Of a stretch of 64,000 nucleotides of DNA, positions 42,493-51,555 are shown piece after piece. The position numbers and the translations under genes were made by a program. Source of the stretch: Desulfopila sp. IMCC35008 (GTDB lineage Bacteria > Desulfobacterota > Desulfobulbia > Desulfobulbales > Desulfocapsaceae); contig NZ_CP050700.1 in NCBI RefSeq assembly GCF_010646885.2, positions 5,586,001 to 5,650,000 of the forward strand. The letters are read 5' to 3'. Numbering within the stretch: the first letter of the stretch is position 1; every line of letters begins with the position of its first letter. The notes beneath the pieces were generated by a model, which was given only the letters and a program-made list of their open reading frames with translations, ran no database searches and was not told where the DNA came from.

Positions 42493-43242
42493 TCAGCCAG
42501 GTGGAATTATCGGTTCAAGAACATTTTCAGGGAGCCAGCCTTTGCGCCCTCCTTCGTCCCGCACGTAGATAAAATCGCGGTGTTTCTCCAGAATATACAC
42601 CTTGCGGCCAGCCTTGATGTCGCCAGCCGAGGCGGCACCGGTAAAGGGAGAGATCATCAACCGGCTATCCGGGGTGATCACGATATAGCCGGCCCATGCC
42701 CGGTAGTTTCCATATACGCAGTAAACGGATACAATTACCATCAATACGCAGAGGCTGTTAAGGGCAGTGATCGTAATACGCGACACGGGCTTTTGTAATC
42801 TGAGCAGCATCACAACGGCAATAACAGCCAGGGCAAAGAAACCAAGCAGGGACCATTGGTTTATGCTTAACATGCTTATGAACATGTCCTGTATGGACTG
42901 TTCATGATCAAAGAGACCTTCCCGGGTCTTGACGACCTGCAGGTTGTTGATGATATCCGAGTCGCCCGGTGCCAGCCTTGCGGCACGCTCGTAGTTGAGA
43001 ATAGCCTTGCCGATCCTGTCGGAAGCGGCATAACTGTTTGCCAGGTTGTAGAGGACACTGGGGCTGAATCCATAGACCTCAGTTATCTTTTCATATAGTT
43101 CACCCGCTTTTCCATAGTCACCTTTACTATAGGCAGAGCCCGCCTCATTAAAGAGTTGTTCTGCTCCATTTTCAGCCTGGACATGCCAGGGATGTATCAG
43201 CAGTAAAAGGACGAGAAATGAAAAGAAGTGTGATGTTTTCAT
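42493..43242 (-). CDS. batE: BatE: TPR and SH3 domain membrane protein of the Bat operon
   Basis: The 249-residue protein has a signal peptide, TPR repeats (FNEAGSAYSKGDYGKAGELYEKI, VLYNLANSYAASDRIGKAILNYERA), two membrane helices (about 125-185) and a C-terminal SH3-like domain (KVYILEKHRDFIYVRDEGGRKGWLPENVLEPI). This layout and its place as last gene of the moxR-bat operon identify it as BatE-like. Bat proteins are linked to oxidative stress and envelope integrity. The start overlaps batD by 4 bp. Confidence 0.82.
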   Translation of the reverse strand: MKTSHFFSFLVLLLLIHPWHVQAENGAEQLFNEAGSAYSKGDYGKAGELYEKITEVYGFSPSVLYNLANSYAASDRIGKAILNYERAARLAPGDSDIINNLQVVKTREGLFDHEQSIQDMFISMLSINQWSLLGFFALAVIAVVMLLRLQKPVSRITITALNSLCVLMVIVSVYCVYGNYRAWAGYIVITPDSRLMISPFTGAASAGDIKAGRKVYILEKHRDFIYVRDEGGRKGWLPENVLEPIIPPG

Positions 43243-45047
43243 ATCAGTTTCTCCAGCTCATTCCGGACTGTTTGAAGATACTTACCCATGGTCGCCTTAT
43301 CCGGCAGTGTACCACCGTACGCCGCATCTTCTGTTATATTGAAAATACTGAGAAGCTCAGGTGATCTGTTTTCAAGTTTACGTTGGATATCATTTCGGGT
43401 GATGGCCTCAGGAGGACAGTTCCAGAGTTCGCCAAGTTGATCCCGAATGAGTTGACGGAGCCCCGCCAGGAACGACAACGGACTTTCGGTGGCCAGCTCT
43501 TCAAGCTTTGTCATGGACAAACGGAGCGCGGTAATTCTTTTTTTGGCGGACTCTTCCGGCGTGGGAGCGCTTGTTCGGGAGCGGTGAAGGAGGGCTGCTG
43601 CAGCAATCAGTACAATCAGCAATATGACACCCGCAAGATAGATCTTCTGCATAAAGAGGGGCCGGATTCTCTCAACGGGTTCACCCAGCCGGAAGTGCAG
43701 TGGGGCCAACCCGTTGACCGGATCGGCAGCCGGCGTATCCAGTTGTTTTTCAACAGGCTCCTCAGTGGCGCTGACAGGGGTGGGTGGGGACTGTTTGGCC
43801 CCCGTAATAGTGAGGGGCAGTGGTGCAGACTGTGCCGTTTCGTATTGTTTTGTATTGGGGTTAAAATAACTAAAGCGCAGCGCAGGAAGTTCGATAACCT
43901 TATCACTTTTGGCAACTATCGCCTGCTCGAAACGTTTTTCTCCCCTTTTAGTTGCCTCGGTGGTGTCTTCATCAAGGGGGACGGGGGTGTAGACTTTCCA
44001 ATCTGGTGAGGCGGGGAAGGATGGTGGCTCGACACCGTCGATATTACCGACACCCCTAATAATGATTGTCATGCTGAGTGGTTCACCCACCTCTGCCTGT
44101 TGCGGACTGACGGCAGTTTCAATTTCAAAGGTACCCACCGTACCGGTGAAATCGGCGGGACGCCCCTCATCAGGCAGCGGCATTGCCTTGAGGAGTTGTG
44201 GGGTACTGGTGACATGGAGCTGTTGTTTCCGGGCGGTACCGAAGAAGTCATCGAACAGGTCATTGCCAAAAGGAGACTGGCTGCCGAACATGGACGTGGA
44301 TGTTCTTCTTTGCTGGATAATCTGCACCGCGTCCATTTCAAGGTGCAGAGGGTGCTCTCCTTCCTTCACCGGGGTGAGCTCGGTCTCCCAGGTAAGGGTG
44401 GTGTACGGAACCCCCTTAACGGTTTCCTGGCGCTGGATCGGATCTTCCTTGAGTTGCGGGATAACACACCCCTCACCTATAAGGCGGGGGTAACTGATCT
44501 GGCTGATACGCATGCCCTGTGGAAAGAATGCGCGCACTCTGATGGGGATAACTTCACCGACATAATGGCTATTCTGCAGGTTTTCAATAGCCATGTAAGG
44601 TTTGTCAGCACCTGCCTGGCCACCTTGGTCGGAAAGAGCACCATCCTGGCTCTGTGGGGATGAGGAACCGGTGCTGGTTACTTCGAACTCGATTGGTTCT
44701 GTGGCAAGGGTTTTCGAGCCGGTTGTGATCGTGATAGGGGGGAGCGTATATTTTCCAGCCTTTGTCGGATGAATCGAGTAGGTGGCGGTAAGTGAGAGGG
44801 TGACTTCACCGTTGATATTCGAGTCCTGGCTATATTGTCCGCGGTAGACAAAATCGACACCATCAATCCGGGGCATATCGAGACTCGCTTTTTTGGTCCC
44901 GCTGATGGTGATCGCAAGTTTTCCCGGCCTGTCGACAGGAAAACTTATAGGGGACAGGGTTGCACTGACGGTAACCTCTGCATACGACAGAAGCGGTGAA
45001 AGGATCAGGAGGAGCAGCGGTCCCAGAAGAAGGATTGTTTTCTTCAT
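43239..45047 (-). CDS. batD: BatD: oxygen-tolerance family protein
   Basis: The 602-residue protein has a signal peptide and repeated Ig-like beta domains typical of BatD (VTVSATLSPISFPVDRPGKLAITISG; LQNSHYVGEVIPIRVRAFFPQG; FEIETAVSPQQAEVGEPLSMTIIIRG; LPALRFSYFNPNTKQYETAQS). A membrane segment (YLAGVILLIVLIAAAALL) lies near residue 475, and a cytoplasmic helical tail follows. It overlaps batB and batE by 1 and 4 bp. It probably holds the vWA proteins at the membrane. Confidence 0.88.
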   Translation of the reverse strand: MKKTILLLGPLLLLILSPLLSYAEVTVSATLSPISFPVDRPGKLAITISGTKKASLDMPRIDGVDFVYRGQYSQDSNINGEVTLSLTATYSIHPTKAGKYTLPPITITTGSKTLATEPIEFEVTSTGSSSPQSQDGALSDQGGQAGADKPYMAIENLQNSHYVGEVIPIRVRAFFPQGMRISQISYPRLIGEGCVIPQLKEDPIQRQETVKGVPYTTLTWETELTPVKEGEHPLHLEMDAVQIIQQRRTSTSMFGSQSPFGNDLFDDFFGTARKQQLHVTSTPQLLKAMPLPDEGRPADFTGTVGTFEIETAVSPQQAEVGEPLSMTIIIRGVGNIDGVEPPSFPASPDWKVYTPVPLDEDTTEATKRGEKRFEQAIVAKSDKVIELPALRFSYFNPNTKQYETAQSAPLPLTITGAKQSPPTPVSATEEPVEKQLDTPAADPVNGLAPLHFRLGEPVERIRPLFMQKIYLAGVILLIVLIAAAALLHRSRTSAPTPEESAKKRITALRLSMTKLEELATESPLSFLAGLRQLIRDQLGELWNCPPEAITRNDIQRKLENRSPELLSIFNITEDAAYGGTLPDKATMGKYLQTVRNELEKLI

Positions 45048-47014
45048 TACCAGTTCCTCCCTGAGTTTTGCTGTTGTTCGAACCGGGGAACGAAATTGAG
45101 TTCCCCTTCGTTGCTTTTCATGAGGTTCAACAGGTTTTCAGCCTCCTCCTTACTCATCTGATCTGTTTCTTCAGCCTCTGCCGCCTGTTGTTGTGATGCG
45201 GCTGCACCGGAATCTTCGCCGTTTTCATTCTGGGGTTGGGCCGGTTGCGCACCATGCTCTGGTTTCTGCTCGTCTGGGTTGTCGTGTTGCTGCTGACCTC
45301 CGGCTTCCTGCTCGTGGTTGTTCTCTTGCCCTGTTGTATCGTCACCGTTTTCATCAGGGGATTGGTTATTCTCTTTCGGTTGCTTTTGTTCCTCGGTCCC
45401 CTGTTGCTGTTGCCTCTTGCTTCCCTGTTTATTTTCCTGATTCTCGTCCTGTTCCTGGTCCGGGTTTTGCTTCTGCTCGTTCTCCTGTTGGTTGTTTTCC
45501 TGATTCTGCATCTGCTGTTGCAGTTCTTCCAGTTTTTTACGAACAAACCGGAGGTTTTCTTTTGCCAGAAGATCTCCACTATTCAGCTCGAGGGCACCTT
45601 CATAGGAACTGATTGCCTGTTCCCACTGTTTCGTGGTTTCCTTCGGGTTGGCCTGCATGGTTGATTCACCTTTTTTGAAATAGGCATTTCCCCTGTTGTA
45701 GTATGCCCTGGCCTGAAGTTCCAGGTCGTTTCCTTTCAGGGCCTGGGAAAAAGAGGCGATGGCATCGTCGTACATGTTGTTTTTGTAGGCGCTGGTACCG
45801 AAATTGTAATGCAGCTTCGGATTATCCGGGTCTTTCTCAAGCATTTCAGTATACCATTCAGAAGCAGCGATATAATTGCCTTCCTGATATGCTTTTTCTC
45901 CTTCTGAGGCTCGGGTAAGTGTCGTCGAAGCCGAAAGGAAAGAGAGGCTGAGTAAGATGGCAAAAAGCTTTCTCAACCGGCGACTTTTCGAGGTGATGGC
46001 ACTAAGTGCCCGTGTTGGCGAGGTCTTTCGTTCCGGTACGATCCATTCAATGATAAGAAGGATGAGGGCGGCAGCAAGAGGATAACCGAACTTCTCGAGC
46101 GGAACCCGGTGTTTTCGTTCGGCCAGTTCTTCCTTGGGAATCAATGCCAGTTTCTCCTGGTATATCTTTTCCAGCCCCTCACCACTGTTGCCAAGAGGTG
46201 TATAGATACCGCCTGTTGCCTTGGCCACCTCTTTGAGGGTCTCTTCATCAAGCCGACTGGTTACATAGCGGCCTTCCTGGTCTTTTACAAACCCCGATCC
46301 TTCACTTTGGGGCAGGGGAATAAGTTCGCCACCCGGTGTACCGATACCGACAGTGTGGATTGTCAGGCCGCTTTCCTGCGCTTTTTTAGCGGCCTCTACA
46401 GCATCGCCTTCGAGGTTTTCCCCATCTGTTAGTAATATCAGGATCTTGTGGTTGGCGTCGTTGTTGAGGACGCTCTCCGCTTCCTGAATCAGCCTTGTAA
46501 TATTGGTTCCCCCATATGGGATAACCGTAGTATCGATACTGACCAGTGAGGTCTCAAAGGCTGTGTAGTCGAGGGTGAGCGGGGTCATGAGAAAGGAGGC
46601 TCCGGCAAAAGGCATCAGGCCTATTCGGTCGCCTTCAAGCCCGGAAATAAAATCGAGTATCCCGAGACGAGCCCGTTCCAGCCTGTTTGGCTTGAGGTCC
46701 CGCGCCATCATGGAGCGGGAGGTGTCCAGGGCTAATAATATATCGATTCCTTTACGCTTTACCTCAACCCACCTGAAGCCGTACTGGGGACGAGCCAGCG
46801 CCAGGAAGATCATAAACAGGGCGGCCACGAGCAGCAGTGCTTTAGCCCTTCGCAGGGGGGAAGAGACATTTCGTGTCAACTTCCCGGCTAGCCGGGTTCC
46901 CGCAAATATCTCGAGTTTTTGACGCTTTTGTCGTTCCAGCCGGTAGAGCAGCAGAGTGAGGCCTGTACAGGCAACCAGGCCGATAACTATCCATATGGGG
47001 GAGGCAAACTGCAT
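45047..47014 (-). CDS. BatB/BatC fusion: vWA membrane protein with TPR and Gln-rich tail
   Basis: The 655-residue protein has an N-terminal membrane helix, a von Willebrand A domain with MIDAS motif LLALDTSRSMMARDL and later GGTNITRLIQEAESVL and ILLTDGENLEG, another membrane helix near residue 310, then TPR repeats (KLHYNFGTSAYKNNMYDDAIASFSQAL; AYYNRGNAYFKKGES; AISSYEGALELN). A long tail rich in Gln, Asn, Glu and Asp follows (about 500-640). BatB and BatC are separate genes in some bacteria; here they are one. MoxR ATPases are thought to act on such vWA proteins. Confidence 0.87.
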   Translation of the reverse strand: MQFASPIWIVIGLVACTGLTLLLYRLERQKRQKLEIFAGTRLAGKLTRNVSSPLRRAKALLLVAALFMIFLALARPQYGFRWVEVKRKGIDILLALDTSRSMMARDLKPNRLERARLGILDFISGLEGDRIGLMPFAGASFLMTPLTLDYTAFETSLVSIDTTVIPYGGTNITRLIQEAESVLNNDANHKILILLTDGENLEGDAVEAAKKAQESGLTIHTVGIGTPGGELIPLPQSEGSGFVKDQEGRYVTSRLDEETLKEVAKATGGIYTPLGNSGEGLEKIYQEKLALIPKEELAERKHRVPLEKFGYPLAAALILLIIEWIVPERKTSPTRALSAITSKSRRLRKLFAILLSLSFLSASTTLTRASEGEKAYQEGNYIAASEWYTEMLEKDPDNPKLHYNFGTSAYKNNMYDDAIASFSQALKGNDLELQARAYYNRGNAYFKKGESTMQANPKETTKQWEQAISSYEGALELNSGDLLAKENLRFVRKKLEELQQQMQNQENNQQENEQKQNPDQEQDENQENKQGSKRQQQQGTEEQKQPKENNQSPDENGDDTTGQENNHEQEAGGQQQHDNPDEQKPEHGAQPAQPQNENGEDSGAAASQQQAAEAEETDQMSKEEAENLLNLMKSNEGELNFVPRFEQQQNSGRNW

Positions 47015-47127
47015 TGCGTTCGATTGTTCTAAAGGTTGTTTAATAACAGGTTCAACAGCGATGAGCCTGCAGTAGTCGCCCGGGTTCCTCGTCCGTTCAG
47101 ACGATGATTGTTCTAGAGAACTTTGGA

Positions 47128-48114
47128 TTAGGGCAGCTGGTTTCTCTTCAAGTAGAGCTCAAGCCCCAGAAAGACCAGGGCAGCTGTGGCCAAAAAAGAA
47201 AACAGTTCACGGTAATTCTCAAATTTCTTGATACTTCTGGTCGTCGTCTCCATTCGGTTGATCTCATCGTAAATGGAAGTCAGCGATTTGGTATCTGTGG
47301 CCCTGAAGTATTGGGCACCGGTCTTTTCAGCAACTTGGGAGAGTGTCTCTTCATCGATATCCACCCGTACCATTTGCATTCGCTGCCTGCCGAAAATGTC
47401 CCTGCCGGGCATGGGCGCTTCCCCCCGGGTTCCTGCACCAATGGTATATACCTTTACACCAACGGTTTCAGCTGCTTCTGCAGCCATTAACGGTGACACC
47501 TGGCCTGCGTTGTTTAAGCCATCGGTAAGCAAGATGATAATTCTTGATTTCGATTCAAGGTCTTTCAGGCGGTTGATGCCGCTGCCGATCGCAGAGCCGA
47601 TGGCCGTACCATCTTCAACCATCCCGATGGAAAGTGCTTCCAGCCGTTTAAGCAGCCAGTTGTGATCCAGGGTGAGCGGACAGACCAGGTAGGGCCGGGC
47701 ACCAAATGCGACCAGACCGATGCGGTCGTTGGGGCGTTCATCAATAAACTTGTTAAGTACATTTTTCACGACTTCCAGCCGGTTTGCCCGCTCCCCTTTC
47801 AGCTTGAAATCCATTGCCTCCATAGAGCCTGAAACATCGACGGCAAGGAGGATGTCTATCCCGCTGGCCTGTACCTCGGTGGTGGTATTACCCAGTTGAG
47901 GTCGGGCTGCAGCCACAATGAGCAATGCCAGTGTCAGCAACCTGAGTGCTGCTTGTATTTTCAGGGGGCCGTTTTTCCTTGAACGTGCCAGTGAGGCGGC
48001 CATACCGGTTGAGGAAAAGAGCAGGGCGGCAGCCTTACCCTGTCTGCCTCGGAGTACGGCCAACAGCGGGAGAAAAAGAAGAAGCCAGAGGAGGTGGGGG
48101 TAGAGAAAGCGCAT
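47128..48114 (-). CDS. batA: BatA: vWA-domain membrane protein
   Basis: The 328-residue protein has an aerotolerance-type N-terminal membrane part (PHLLWLLLFLPLLAVLRGR), a second helix, a vWA domain with intact MIDAS (LLAVDVSGSMEAMDF), and a C-terminal helix. ILLTDGLNNAGQVSP and AIGSAIGSGINRLKDL complete the vWA pattern. A 113-bp gap with no gene separates it from batB, wider than elsewhere in this tightly packed operon. It overlaps the DUF4381-like gene by 1 bp. Confidence 0.9.
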   Translation of the reverse strand: MRFLYPHLLWLLLFLPLLAVLRGRQGKAAALLFSSTGMAASLARSRKNGPLKIQAALRLLTLALLIVAAARPQLGNTTTEVQASGIDILLAVDVSGSMEAMDFKLKGERANRLEVVKNVLNKFIDERPNDRIGLVAFGARPYLVCPLTLDHNWLLKRLEALSIGMVEDGTAIGSAIGSGINRLKDLESKSRIIILLTDGLNNAGQVSPLMAAEAAETVGVKVYTIGAGTRGEAPMPGRDIFGRQRMQMVRVDIDEETLSQVAEKTGAQYFRATDTKSLTSIYDEINRMETTTRSIKKFENYRELFSFLATAALVFLGLELYLKRNQLP

Positions 48115-48722
48115 TACATACCCTCCTTTTCTGCTGTTTCGGCCGAAGTAGTATTAATAAAGCCGAGGATGGTCTCTTCCATTTGCTGCAGCTGTGAAAC
48201 CTGGGCACCGCGATGGGCATATTTGGCGAGATCACAACTTTCAAGACATTGTTTTAATTCACCACGGTAAGGAGTGAGTGGTGATTCCTGTTCTGTAATG
48301 GCCCTGGAATTGAAGAACTCACGGGTCGTTTGACGGGTAGGGTTCAAGTTGAAACGAGCCTCGATATAGTGGCGCAGGATGTCTGATACCCTGCTCATAT
48401 AATTCAGGGTTGTTGAGTCGGTAATCAGGCTGCGGGCCTCCATGAGTTCGCTTCGGGCCAGGATACCCGGCGGGATAACTGGTGCTGGTTTGGTTCTCTT
48501 TTTCTGTAGCCAGAAGAGCAGGAGTCCCAGGGCAACGAGCAGGGCCAGGACAATGGAGCCGTAAAGGATGTACGGAACCGGTTCCGGCAGGTCCACAGGC
48601 GGGTGAATGTCATGAAGCGTTGCAGGAGTTGTTGTGTCTGCAGTCTGCCCCGGAGGTTTTACAAGCTGCAGCGGTGCGGTTTGAGAAGATGGTGGCGGTG
48701 CACCTGTAGCCTGCTGAGTCAT
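48114..48722 (-). CDS. DUF4381-like membrane protein of the Bat operon
   Basis: The 202-residue protein has one membrane helix (YILYGSIVLALLVALGLLLFWL, about 53-74) after a Pro-rich start DIHPPVDLPEPVPY. A cytoplasmic helical part follows (SRVSDILRHYIEARFNLNPTRQTTREFF). This pattern fits DUF4381-type proteins found between DUF58 and batA genes. It overlaps both neighbours by 1-4 bp. Function is unknown beyond its place in the operon. Confidence 0.75.
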   Translation of the reverse strand: MTQQATGAPPPSSQTAPLQLVKPPGQTADTTTPATLHDIHPPVDLPEPVPYILYGSIVLALLVALGLLLFWLQKKRTKPAPVIPPGILARSELMEARSLITDSTTLNYMSRVSDILRHYIEARFNLNPTRQTTREFFNSRAITEQESPLTPYRGELKQCLESCDLAKYAHRGAQVSQLQQMEETILGFINTTSAETAEKEGM

Positions 48723-49633
48723 CGGCTGGCCCTCCTCATTCGTGATTGGAAAAACGAGATAAGCGGGGTGATATAGGAACTGTCCGTTGATAATTCAAGC
48801 AGGTCGACACCGACAGAACGGATTCCTTTACGCAGGAGTTCCTGACGAGTACGGGCATCGGCTGCATACTGATTTCGAATATGTTCATCCGAGGTATTTA
48901 ACTCCAGCTGTTCTCCCGTTTCTGCATCTTCCAGGGTTATCCAGCCCACATCGGGCAGTTCCATTTCCCGGGGATCGGTGACGGAGAGGGAGATCAGGTC
49001 GTGCCTGCGGTTGCTCACCTGCATTTTGGGGATCAGTGTTGCAAGTGCGTCGTGAAAGCCGTTTGGCAGACAGAAGTCGGAGATAAGGAAAACAACACAC
49101 TTTCGTTTCCGTATCCTGTTGACGAAGTCGAGCGGGACGGTCAGGTCCGTACGGTTTCCCTGCGGCTGGAAGAAGAGAATCTCCCTGATTACGCGGAGAA
49201 TATGAGAGCGCCCTTTCTGGGGAGGGATATAAAGCTCCACAAAATCGGTGCAAAGGATGAGCCCGACCTTGTCGTTATTCCGGACAGCGGAAAAAGCGAG
49301 TACCGAGCCGACTTCCGCCATGATTTCCCGCTTGCTCGATTCGGTTGAGCCAAACTCGCCGGAGCCGGAGATATCGATCATCAGGATGATGGTCAGTTCT
49401 CGCTCTTCTGTAAATTTCTTGATGTGGGGCACCGAGGTGCGGGCGGTCACGTTCCAGTCTATGGCGCGGATATCGTCGCCCGGAACATACTCCCGAACCT
49501 CGTCGAAGTTCATGCCCCGGCCTTTAAAGACGGACTGGTAGCTTCCGGCAAGACTGTCATTCACCAGCCGGTTGGTGCGAACTTCCACCTGCCGCACTTT
49601 TTTAAGTATTTCCCTGGTAATTTTCGGGTCCAT
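48719..49633 (-). CDS. DUF58 domain protein
   Basis: The 304-residue cytoplasmic protein has the DUF58 signature GRGMNFDEVREYVPGDDIRAIDWNVTARTSVPHIKKF. A vWA-like core with LMIDISGSGEFGS in the MIDAS position and VVFLISDFCLPNG follows. DUF58 proteins regularly follow moxR genes. It lies 12 bp after moxR and overlaps the next gene by 4 bp. Confidence 0.9.
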   Translation of the reverse strand: MDPKITREILKKVRQVEVRTNRLVNDSLAGSYQSVFKGRGMNFDEVREYVPGDDIRAIDWNVTARTSVPHIKKFTEERELTIILMIDISGSGEFGSTESSKREIMAEVGSVLAFSAVRNNDKVGLILCTDFVELYIPPQKGRSHILRVIREILFFQPQGNRTDLTVPLDFVNRIRKRKCVVFLISDFCLPNGFHDALATLIPKMQVSNRRHDLISLSVTDPREMELPDVGWITLEDAETGEQLELNTSDEHIRNQYAADARTRQELLRKGIRSVGVDLLELSTDSSYITPLISFFQSRMRRASR

Positions 49634-49645
49634 AATGCGTGCGTG

Positions 49646-50716
49646 TTACGGTACTGGTACGGTGTCGAGCAGTTTACGAATGATATCCTCGCTGGTGACC
49701 CCTTCGGCTTCCGCCTCGTAACTCACCCGGATGCGATGACGCATAACGTCCAGTGCTGCATCCTTCACATCATCGGGGGTGACGTAGCCGCGACCGGCAA
49801 GATAGGCCAGACACTTGGCTACCAGCTTCAGGTTGATGGTTGCCCTTGGCGAGGCACCTGTCTCGATGTAATCCTGGTAATCCAGTTTGAAATTCTGCGG
49901 TTCACGGGTGGCAAAGACCAGGGAGACGATATAATCCTTGATCTTGTCGTCCATGTAGATCTTATGCACCGTCTTCCGGGAAGCGAGAATATCCTCGGGA
50001 CGTGCCACCGGTATTACATTTATCGGGGACTCTGTGGATTCCTGCTCGTCAAGAATCTGCCTTTCCTGGCTCATGGTGGGATAATCGACCACGATTTTGA
50101 GGAGGAAGCGGTCAATCTGGGCTTCCGGCAATGGATATGTACCTTCCTGCTCAATGGGGTTCTGCGTGGCAAGCACCAGGAACAGTTCTGGCAGCCCGAA
50201 GGTGTGGTCGCCGATGGTCACCTGTTTTTCCTGCATTGCCTCCAGCAGAGCCGACTGCACCTTGGCGGGTGCTCTGTTGATCTCATCCGCCAGGATAAGT
50301 GAAGAGAAGATCGGACCCTTTTTCACCTCAAATGAGGTTTGCTGTGGGTTGTAGATCTGGGTACCGATGATATCGGCGGGCAGCATGTCCGGGGTGAACT
50401 GGATCCGGTTGAAATCGCTCTGGATGGCAAGGGCCAGGGTCTTTACGGCGCGGGTCTTGGCCAGGCCTGGAAGACCCTCGAGCAACAGGTGTCCGCCGCT
50501 CAGTATACCCACCAGCAGTCTTTCCACCAGATGCTCCTGGCCGATAATCATCTTGCCTATTTCACGCCTGAGCGGTGCCAGCCAGGTTGAGGTGGCTGCA
50601 ATTTCGTCCCCAACCTGCTGGATCGAACGGTAGGTCTCATCAACCTGTATCGTAACATCGACGGAGGCATCGGGAACAGGGGGTGCATTCTCCGGTTTCT
50701 GGTTTTTGGTAAACAT
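49646..50716 (-). CDS. MoxR-type AAA+ ATPase
   Basis: The 356-residue AAA+ chaperone-like ATPase has Walker A LLLEGLPGLAKTRAVK, Walker B SLILADEINRAPAKVQSALLEAMQE, sensor LVLATQNPIEQEGTYPLPEAQIDRF and the C-terminal lid ASPRATINLKLVAKCLAYLAG. MoxR ATPases mature or insert cofactors and partners into vWA-containing complexes. It is the first gene of the Bat operon. The 175-bp gap upstream holds two inverted repeats that may control the operon. Confidence 0.92.
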   Translation of the reverse strand: MFTKNQKPENAPPVPDASVDVTIQVDETYRSIQQVGDEIAATSTWLAPLRREIGKMIIGQEHLVERLLVGILSGGHLLLEGLPGLAKTRAVKTLALAIQSDFNRIQFTPDMLPADIIGTQIYNPQQTSFEVKKGPIFSSLILADEINRAPAKVQSALLEAMQEKQVTIGDHTFGLPELFLVLATQNPIEQEGTYPLPEAQIDRFLLKIVVDYPTMSQERQILDEQESTESPINVIPVARPEDILASRKTVHKIYMDDKIKDYIVSLVFATREPQNFKLDYQDYIETGASPRATINLKLVAKCLAYLAGRGYVTPDDVKDAALDVMRHRIRVSYEAEAEGVTSEDIIRKLLDTVPVP

Positions 50717-50819
50717 CTCGTATCCTCAGTTAATAACAATTGGAAATGGGTAGTACAAAGATTGTTTCGCCTATCCGGGCTATGTGTCGCTACGCACACC
50801 TGACATAAACGACCATTGT

Positions 50820-50873
50820 GTCGGAAAAGAATACTCCATTTCCGACGGGCATTTCCATTACATTGGTGTAATG
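50820..50873. promoter_or_regulatory. Two inverted repeats upstream of the moxR-bat operon
   Basis: GTCGGAAA (50820-50827) pairs with TTTCCGAC (50839-50846), and CATTACA (50856-50862) with TGTAATG (50867-50873). They lie about 105-155 bp before the moxR start. The second looks like a dimeric operator; the first may be a hairpin after the HAD gene. Confidence 0.4.
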
Positions 50874-50891
50874 TTAAGGGGAAACCGAGGG

Positions 50892-51533
50892 TTACGGGAG
50901 GGGGGCCGCAATATCATTGATGGAGGTGAGGGTCCAGGTTGGTTGAACGGAAAGACTTGCCACATCAAGGTGGCTCCAACCGACAAAAGCTGTATCGATA
51001 CCGGCACCGGACCCACTCAGGATGTCAAACTCCGCATCACCTGTAAAAACGCACCCTGCCTTCTCGGCTCCGAGCTGTTCGATAGCGAGTAAGGTCGGGG
51101 CTGCATCCGGTTTGTGGAGGTGGGTATCTTCGGGGGTGACCACGGTGTCGAAAAGGTGAGTCGTACCTGTGTAGTCGAGAATTTTTTCCATTGAGTATCG
51201 TCGGCGTGAGGTGACAATGGCGAGTTGCTTGCCGGCGTTTTTTATTTTTTCAAGGGTTTTGACCACACCTGGAAAGGGCACAATGCGTTCTTCCAGCACT
51301 TCCAGCTGGTAGTCCATGTAATCATCAAGGACCCGCTCTATATCGATATCGGTTCCCAGGAGTTTGAGGAGCTGGCCTTTCAATGGCAGTCCGTAGCCAG
51401 AGAGGATTGCTGATCGGTCGAGGGCCTTGTCGGTATGTTGAATGGCAACATGCTGAAAGCAGTCGCAGATCAGTTCCGCTGTATCGAACAGGGTACCGTC
51501 TGCATCAAAAAGATATGATTGGTAGGTTTTCAT
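50892..51533 (-). CDS. HAD-family phosphatase (phosphoglycolate phosphatase-like)
   Basis: The 213-residue protein has the HAD motifs FDADGTLFDT (nucleophile Asp), IVTSRRRYSM (motif II), HKPDAAP (motif III) and FTGDAEFDILSG (motif IV), and a helical cap of type I. This fits the Gph/PpaX group acting on small phosphate esters. It is 22 bp after the sortase-system histidine kinase gene, so probably on the same transcript. A part in that signalling system is not evident. Confidence 0.82.
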   Translation of the reverse strand: MKTYQSYLFDADGTLFDTAELICDCFQHVAIQHTDKALDRSAILSGYGLPLKGQLLKLLGTDIDIERVLDDYMDYQLEVLEERIVPFPGVVKTLEKIKNAGKQLAIVTSRRRYSMEKILDYTGTTHLFDTVVTPEDTHLHKPDAAPTLLAIEQLGAEKAGCVFTGDAEFDILSGSGAGIDTAFVGWSHLDVASLSVQPTWTLTSINDIAAPLP

Positions 51534-51555
51534 GATTTCTTAAATCCAATACTAT

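Noticed and set aside
43383..44663. Long plus-strand frames opposite batD
   Set aside because: BatD is complete on the minus strand and overlaps its neighbours in operon fashion; these are shadows.
45154..45664. Arg/Asn-rich and Leu-rich frames at the batB/C tail
   Set aside because: They are alternative readings of the low-complexity Gln-rich tail and not genes.
49424..50302. A 292-codon frame opposite moxR
   Set aside because: The minus strand encodes an intact MoxR ATPase with all motifs; the opposite frame shows no recognisable motif and is a by-product of high G+C codon use.
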